Below, piece by piece: positions 6,873 to 10,443 of a stretch of DNA of 10,443 bases. The position numbers and the translations under genes were made by a program. Location of the stretch: positions 1 to 10,443 of the forward strand of contig DBCB01000206.1 in NCBI GenBank assembly GCA_002303765.1. The letters run 5' to 3'. The first letter of the stretch is position 1; every line of letters starts with the position of its first letter. Origin of the DNA: Planctomycetaceae bacterium UBA969. GTDB taxonomy: Bacteria > Planctomycetota > Planctomycetia > Gemmatales > Gemmataceae. The notes beneath the pieces are model-generated. The model was given only the letters and a program-made list of their open reading frames with translations, made no database searches and was not told where the DNA came from.

Positions 6873-8372
6873 TCATTTGAATAAAGAGCTTACTTCTTTT
6901 TTCACTACTTTACCCATGGCATTTTTAGGCAACGCCGCTACTGTAACAAGATGTTTCGGGATCTTGTAAACTGATAACCTAGCACGGCACCACTCGCGGA
7001 ATTCTTCTAGTTGCAAGGTGGTGCCCTCTCTTAAAATTACAGCAACAGCAACAGCCTCGCCCCATGTTTCATCTTCGATTCCAACAACTGCACACTCGCT
7101 GATGTGCGGGTGTTGTAGAAGTGTGGATTCGATTTCCAAGGCTGAAAGTTTATATCCTCCGCTTTTAATGATGTCTGTTGAGAGCCTACCCATGATTCGG
7201 TAATAACCTTCTTCAATAACAGCCATATCTCCGGTACGAAACCAAATTTCTTCATCGAAAGATTCTGAGGTGATTTGAGGTCTATTCCAATACTCTTTAA
7301 AAACCCCAGGGCCCGAGATCTGTATTTCACCCGGTTCGTTTTCAACTTCGATAAATTTCCCCGAGTCAGACTTCAAGCGGATGTTAACTCCCGGCAAAGG
7401 TTTACCCACAGAACCCGGCCTGCGTTCACCATCATATGGGTTGGAAAGTGCCATGCCAATTTCGGTCATCCCATATCGTTCCAAAAGTTTTTGCCCTGTT
7501 AGGTTAAACCAGGTGTCATGTACGGTTGCAGGAAGTGCAGCAGATCCCGAAACCATCAGCCGCATATTTTTAAATCCTGCAATGATGGGATCTCTAAGAT
7601 CTTTTTCAGTACTTTCAAGCATTTGAATCAGCTTCACATAAATGGTGGGGACTGCCATGAATACGGTGTAAGCATCTTGCCTAACTCTATTTGTAATAGC
7701 ATGGATGTCGAAACGAGCAAATGGTTCGACCAAGGCCCCGGACCACATCGCACAGCAAATTACATTGATGATTCCGTGGATGTGATGGAGTGGCAGAAAC
7801 AAGGGGATTCTGTCAGAAGCTTTCCATTTCCATGCCTCTATCAGGCTTTCGATCTGAGCTTCAATATTGGCATGCGTTGTAAGAACACCCTTGGGCTTAT
7901 TAGTCGTGCCACTGGTATACAAAATCATTGCAGGGCGTGAACTTTCTATGGTCGGAAGAACTATTTCTTTTTTTGCGTGATGTGTTTCGATGATCAACAA
8001 ACGCACATTTAATTTGTTGCATAAATCACTGATCTCATGTTTCAACTCTTGAGTAGTAATAACTATGCTTGTGTTTGAATCGCTAAGAGCGTACTCCCAT
8101 TCAGGCTGGGTGGCAGAAAGGCAGAGCGGCAACATGATACCACCTGCTCGCCAAATAGCCCATTGAACACATACAAAATTTGAATCTGCGGGTATCAACA
8201 TCGCAACGGTGGCACTGTTTAAGTCACTTTCGTTTTCTAGTAGTTGTACTGCTAATTGCTCGGATCGATCCAGCAGATGTTGGTAGGTTTGTTCGCTGGA
8301 TTCGTTTTTAAAAGCTATGGAATTGCGATGCAGCATTGCGCGTTTTATAATCAATAGTTCGCTCATGTTCAT
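6873..8372 (-). CDS. matB: Malonyl-CoA synthetase (MatB/ACSF3-type acyl-CoA ligase)
   Basis: The 499-residue product is a class I adenylate-forming enzyme. Core motifs are complete: P-loop YTSGTTNKPKG at 152-162, LPLHHIHG at 193-200, YGMTE at 300-304, RTGD at 379-382, GRLSTDIIKSGGYK at 395-408, and PKNAMGKV at 482-489 with catalytic Lys488. The blocks LLERYGMTEIGMALSNPY, RRPGSVGKPLPGV, FKEYWNRPQ and SGGYKLSALEIE match the MatB/ACSF3 branch, which makes malonyl-CoA from malonate, ATP and CoA. Its position directly after the malonate transporter genes strengthens this over a generic fatty acyl-CoA ligase. Methylmalonate could be an alternative substrate. ATG at 8372 overlaps the madM stop as ATGA, which implies translational coupling; a longer frame back to 8423 would run deep into madM and add no conserved residues. 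The enzyme is cytoplasmic. The gene name rests on recognised family motifs and context, not on a search. Confidence 0.9.
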   Translation of the reverse strand: MNMSELLIIKRAMLHRNSIAFKNESSEQTYQHLLDRSEQLAVQLLENESDLNSATVAMLIPADSNFVCVQWAIWRAGGIMLPLCLSATQPEWEYALSDSNTSIVITTQELKHEISDLCNKLNVRLLIIETHHAKKEIVLPTIESSRPAMILYTSGTTNKPKGVLTTHANIEAQIESLIEAWKWKASDRIPLFLPLHHIHGIINVICCAMWSGALVEPFARFDIHAITNRVRQDAYTVFMAVPTIYVKLIQMLESTEKDLRDPIIAGFKNMRLMVSGSAALPATVHDTWFNLTGQKLLERYGMTEIGMALSNPYDGERRPGSVGKPLPGVNIRLKSDSGKFIEVENEPGEIQISGPGVFKEYWNRPQITSESFDEEIWFRTGDMAVIEEGYYRIMGRLSTDIIKSGGYKLSALEIESTLLQHPHISECAVVGIEDETWGEAVAVAVILREGTTLQLEEFREWCRARLSVYKIPKHLVTVAALPKNAMGKVVKKEVSSLFK

Positions 8373-9142
8373 CCAAAAATAGTGCGTATGAAAATAAAAA
8401 TAACTGAAGGGCCAAGCAGGCACCCAAGCCCGGTATAGAAAGTTGCAGTCATCGCGCCATAAGGCACCAGCTTTGGATCCGTCGCCGCTAATCCCGCCAT
8501 CACTCCGCTGTTAGTTCCCATTATTCCCCCAAAGATCATCGCTGCCCGGGGGTTATCTAATCCAATGTATTTGGCCAGGAATGGTGTAAGTATCATCACC
8601 AAAATTGCTTTGACCAAACCTGCCGCAACACTTAAAGCGATTACTTCAGAAGTTGCCCCGATGGCACTGCCCGTCACTGGGCCGACAATATAAGTTGCAG
8701 AACCCGCGCCAATCGTTGTTATGCTGATTGCATCGCGGTAACCAAAGGCATATGCAACAGTTCCTCCAACTAAGAACGATAATGTAATTCCTGTTAACAA
8801 AGAAATTACCCCCATAAGACCGCTTTTTCCAAACTCTTCAGCTTTTACCCCAAATGCAGTTGCAACGATTGCTAAATCTCGAAGCATTGCGCCGCCCATT
8901 AATCCAATCCCAGAAAGGGCGGCAATATCTGCGATGCCTTGTTTTCCGTTCGTAATAATGCCCCCAATGCATGCCATGACTAACCCGATAAATATTGCAA
9001 TTGCAGAGCCATGCAGACGGCCTCTTGTAAGTCGATCTGATAGAAAGTAAGAAATCCAGACCGTTGATCCCATGATGGCAAATGCGACTAACAAAGAATT
9101 CTTAATTAATACGATTTCCAATGATTGAAGCGCACTTGGCAT
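8369..9142 (-). CDS. madM: Malonate transporter subunit MadM
   Basis: The 257-residue product is a very hydrophobic integral membrane protein of the usual MadM length. Recognisable conserved blocks are GRLHGSAIAIFIGLV (41-55), ADIAALSGIGLMGGAMLRD (71-89), AIVATAFGV (91-99), VAYAFGYRDAISITTIGAGS (129-148), YIVGPVTGSAIGATSEVIAL (151-170), KYIGLDNPRAAMIFGGIMGT (191-210) and ATDPKLVPYGAMTATFYTG (220-238). MadM and MadL together form the sodium-dependent malonate importer first described in Malonomonas. It starts three bases after madL ends, with AAAGGG about nine bases before the ATG, and its stop overlaps the next start as ATGA. Such spacing suggests one transcript and coordinated amounts of the products. 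I see no truncation. Confidence 0.95.
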   Translation of the reverse strand: MPSALQSLEIVLIKNSLLVAFAIMGSTVWISYFLSDRLTRGRLHGSAIAIFIGLVMACIGGIITNGKQGIADIAALSGIGLMGGAMLRDLAIVATAFGVKAEEFGKSGLMGVISLLTGITLSFLVGGTVAYAFGYRDAISITTIGAGSATYIVGPVTGSAIGATSEVIALSVAAGLVKAILVMILTPFLAKYIGLDNPRAAMIFGGIMGTNSGVMAGLAATDPKLVPYGAMTATFYTGLGCLLGPSVIFIFIRTIFG

Positions 9143-9145
9143 GAA

Positions 9146-9520
9146 TCAACCCTTTGCAGGCGAATTAGAGCTTCCCGCTTTTACAAAAAAACCAACAACT
9201 GCAAAGCTTGCCCCCACGGTTAAAGTGCCTGCAAGTAGTGCAACAGCCCCGCCTTGTAACGCTGCTAGTACATTTTGGCTTGCAGCCATTGCTACAACGA
9301 TTGGAATATAAATGGATCCCCAGAATGCAATGCCCGCTTCGGTGGGTGGCTTCATTCGCCCGCTGCGTTGCAGATAATCGCAGCTTATTATTAATAAAAG
9401 CATGGAGATGCCGACTCCACCAATATCCGCGTCAATTCCTGCAAGGTTGCCCAGAATTCTGCCCATGGTCAATCCCAAGAGTAGGCATATTGAAAGTAAT
9501 GCGGTTCCGTAAATGATCAT
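9146..9520 (-). CDS. madL: Malonate transporter subunit MadL
   Basis: The 124-residue product has the length and pattern of MadL. It opens with MIIYGTALLSICLLLGL, then GIDADIGGVGISMLLLIISCDYL (28-50), the polar linker QRSGRMKPPTEAGIAFWG (51-68), the signature YIPIVVAMAASQNVLAAL (71-88) and GGAVALLAGTL (90-100), and ends with a short polar tail. About four membrane spans can be drawn. It is the small partner of MadM in sodium-coupled malonate uptake, and the first gene of the operon. The start ATG at 9520 is supported by GGAG (9529-9526 on the minus strand) five bases upstream. Confidence 0.95.
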   Translation of the reverse strand: MIIYGTALLSICLLLGLTMGRILGNLAGIDADIGGVGISMLLLIISCDYLQRSGRMKPPTEAGIAFWGSIYIPIVVAMAASQNVLAALQGGAVALLAGTLTVGASFAVVGFFVKAGSSNSPAKG

Positions 9521-9747
9521 GAATGCTCCAGATATTTTTGCAGATGCAATGATACCATTTTTGTGCCCTACGGGAAGCTATTTAGTGTTTTAGTAGGAAA
9601 TGGATGGCATGCCAAAAGCTCAGAGATAAGCTAGTTTAGCGTCTTGGAAATAAAATAGTTGATTGTGCGGAAATTTATTTTAGTTCAATTATCTAATTAG
9701 GTTGTCTTTGCTAGAAAGCTTTGTACTTCTGACTCTTGGAGGATTTT
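9521..9747. promoter_or_regulatory. Divergent intergenic region between madL and the small exported protein
   Basis: This AT-rich 227-base stretch must hold promoters for both directions. For madL, TATCAT on the minus strand (9554-9549) is a fair -10 candidate but no good -35 lies upstream of it. For the plus-strand gene, TTGATT (9659-9664) is a possible -35 without a well-spaced -10. A perfect ten-base palindrome TGGCATGCCA is at 9605-9614 and could be an operator or chance. I saw no riboswitch-like structure. Confidence 0.35.
9738..9743 (+). promoter_or_regulatory. Strong Shine-Dalgarno GGAGGA for the small exported protein
   Basis: GGAGGA ends four bases before the ATG at 9748. It is the best ribosome site in the window and rules out the upstream TTG at 9736, which overlaps it. 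Confidence 0.75.
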
Positions 9748-10083
9748 ATGATTCGCACTTTTGTATCAATGCTTTCGCTCAGCGTAGCGTTTTTCTTTGT
9801 CACCCCAGACTGTTCTGCGCAAAATCAAACTAAGGCCAAGAATAACCAGATGGTTGCGGGGACGATTAAATCTATCGACATTGGCAAAGGCATTTTGGTC
9901 ATTAATCAAAAAGTGGGTAACGAAAAGGTCGACCGCGAGTTGAGCATCAGCGAAGATGTGGGATTTGATGTTGCGGGAAAGTTGTCTTCGGGTGTTGCTG
10001 GAATGGAACTTCTTAAAGTTGGAGCAAATGTAAAAGTTAAGTGCGATAAAGATGTTAAAGTTCTCAAGGTTACCTCGAAGTAA
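9748..10083 (+). CDS. Small exported protein, beta-rich, unknown function
   Basis: The 111-residue product starts with a signal peptide (MIRTFVSMLSLSVAFFFVTP, cleavage likely after CSA near residue 24), so the mature protein has about 87 residues. The mature part reads as alternating short strands: VAGTIKSIDIGKGILVINQKV (37-56), DRELSISEDVGFDV (62-75), GMELLKVGANVKVKCD (85-100) and KVLKVTSK at the end. The GTIKSID...LKVGANVKV...DKDVKVLKV layout resembles small OB-like or DUF5666-like beta-barrel proteins that are common in planctomycetes. I do not recognise a named family with confidence. There is one Cys at 22 in the leader and one at 99; no heme or catalytic motif is seen. It has its own strong ribosome site and its own terminator, so it is a single-gene unit, possibly well expressed. 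Confidence 0.85.
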   Translation: MIRTFVSMLSLSVAFFFVTPDCSAQNQTKAKNNQMVAGTIKSIDIGKGILVINQKVGNEKVDRELSISEDVGFDVAGKLSSGVAGMELLKVGANVKVKCDKDVKVLKVTSK

Positions 10084-10102
10084 CATTCGAATTAATAAAC
10101 TC

Positions 10103-10143
10103 AAGCGAAGCTGAATTCTATCAGCTTCGCTTTTTTGTTTTTT
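10103..10143 (+). terminator. Intrinsic terminator after the small exported protein
   Basis: A perfect 12-base-pair stem (AAGCGAAGCTGA at 10103-10114 with TCAGCTTCGCTT at 10121-10132) and a six-base loop are followed by a T-rich run to 10143, broken only by one G. It begins 20 bases after the stop codon. This is a textbook rho-independent terminator. Confidence 0.93.
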
Positions 10144-10208
10144 AGAAAGCAATAGCGATCGAAAATCAACATTTTAAAGGAACTTGTATTTCTGCAAGTT
10201 CAAGGAAT

Positions 10209-10443
10209 TTATGATGAGCCGGAGTAACGGGCCCTTCTAGTCGGCCGGCGCTTTGCATTGGGGCCAGTCCGGTTGAACTGGGCGTCCTGAACCAGCTTGT
10301 TGTACGCAGCCGGGGCCTTATCGCAGACGGTTTGCCATCGCTTCTGAGAGGCCGCCTAACCTTTCCCCCATTCGATCGAATCGGCGTCCTTCTTCCACCC
10401 CGGTACACCCTTCCCGAGTTCTTTCATGGCCAGCCAATTAAGG
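10209..10443 (-). pseudogene. C-terminal remnant of a GC-rich gene with an in-frame TAG
   Basis: One minus-strand frame enters from the right edge and ends at TAA 10211-10209, interrupted once by TAG at 10358-10356. Upstream of the TAG it reads LNWLAMKELGKGVPGWKK and continues to SIEWGKG. Downstream it reads AASQKRWQTVCDKAPAAYNK and continues through QDAQFNRTGPNAKRRPTR. Both sides have protein-like composition (Trp, Lys, Ala, amphipathic helices) and G/C-rich third positions, which suggests one former coding frame. Local G+C is about 59% over 10261-10440, against about 45% in the neighbouring small gene. I do not recognise the family; the Lys/Trp-rich helical character and basic C-terminus might suggest nucleic-acid binding, but this is a guess. 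It could also be a live gene with a sequencing error at the TAG, or two reading frames. The 65 bases between the terminator and this remnant hold nothing I can identify. Confidence 0.45.

Noticed and set aside
8373..8423. 17-residue N-terminal extension of the ligase
   Set aside because: It would overlap madM by 55 bases and has no ligase-like residues. The ATGA overlap start at 8372 fits the family start better.
10166..10408. 80-codon minus-strand open frame at the right edge
   Set aside because: Its product is Arg/Pro/Ser-rich with no fold-like pattern, as expected for a shadow in GC-rich DNA. The adjacent frame with one TAG looks more protein-like.
1..10443. CRISPR array, tRNA, rRNA, transposase or phage genes
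   Set aside because: I scanned for regular direct repeats, tRNA-like arms and transposase or integrase motifs and found none I could support.

Overview
The window looks like chromosomal DNA of a planctomycete (Planctomycetota). The evidence is a PSCyt1/DUF1587-type cytochrome protein, a DUF1552 protein with the HxxSHH motif and a Tat-like leader, a secreted type I sulfatase, and a PQQ-like propeller protein with the NWPQFRG start typical of the phylum. Base composition of the core genes is moderate (about 45% G+C in a stretch I counted), low for many cultured planctomycetes. I cannot name an order or genus.

Left block (1-5014, all on the minus strand, so read right to left): a sulfatase, a 184-base gap, then a tight run of amidohydrolase, DUF1552 protein and a cytochrome-c-bearing DUF1587/DUF1592-type protein that leaves the window at base 1. 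The last three are spaced 25-60 bases apart and probably form one transcript. The products are mostly exported and fit the surface or periplasmic catabolic machinery that planctomycetes carry in large numbers, but no substrate can be read from the sequence.

Middle (5137-5445, plus strand): a small ABM-fold protein, divergent from the sulfatase and convergent with the next gene. A GC-rich hairpin lies in the convergent gap.

Right block (5486-9520, minus strand): the clearest functional unit, madL-madM-matB. It encodes the two-subunit malonate transporter and a malonyl-CoA synthetase-type ligase, with 3 bases between madL and madM and a 4-base ATGA overlap between madM and the ligase. A PQQ-like propeller protein follows 22 bases downstream and may be co-transcribed. 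Together these would import malonate and activate it to malonyl-CoA. No malonate decarboxylase or malonyl-CoA decarboxylase gene and no regulator is visible here.

Right edge (9521-10443): a 227-base divergent intergenic region, a small exported protein on the plus strand with a strong Shine-Dalgarno and a textbook terminator, and then a GC-rich stretch carrying the C-terminal part of a minus-strand reading frame broken by an in-frame TAG. That last piece differs in composition from everything else and looks like a decayed, possibly transferred gene.

I found no tRNA, rRNA, CRISPR array, insertion sequence or att site. The main point of interest is the compact malonate uptake and activation operon in a planctomycete. 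I see no clear evidence of a wholly new system.
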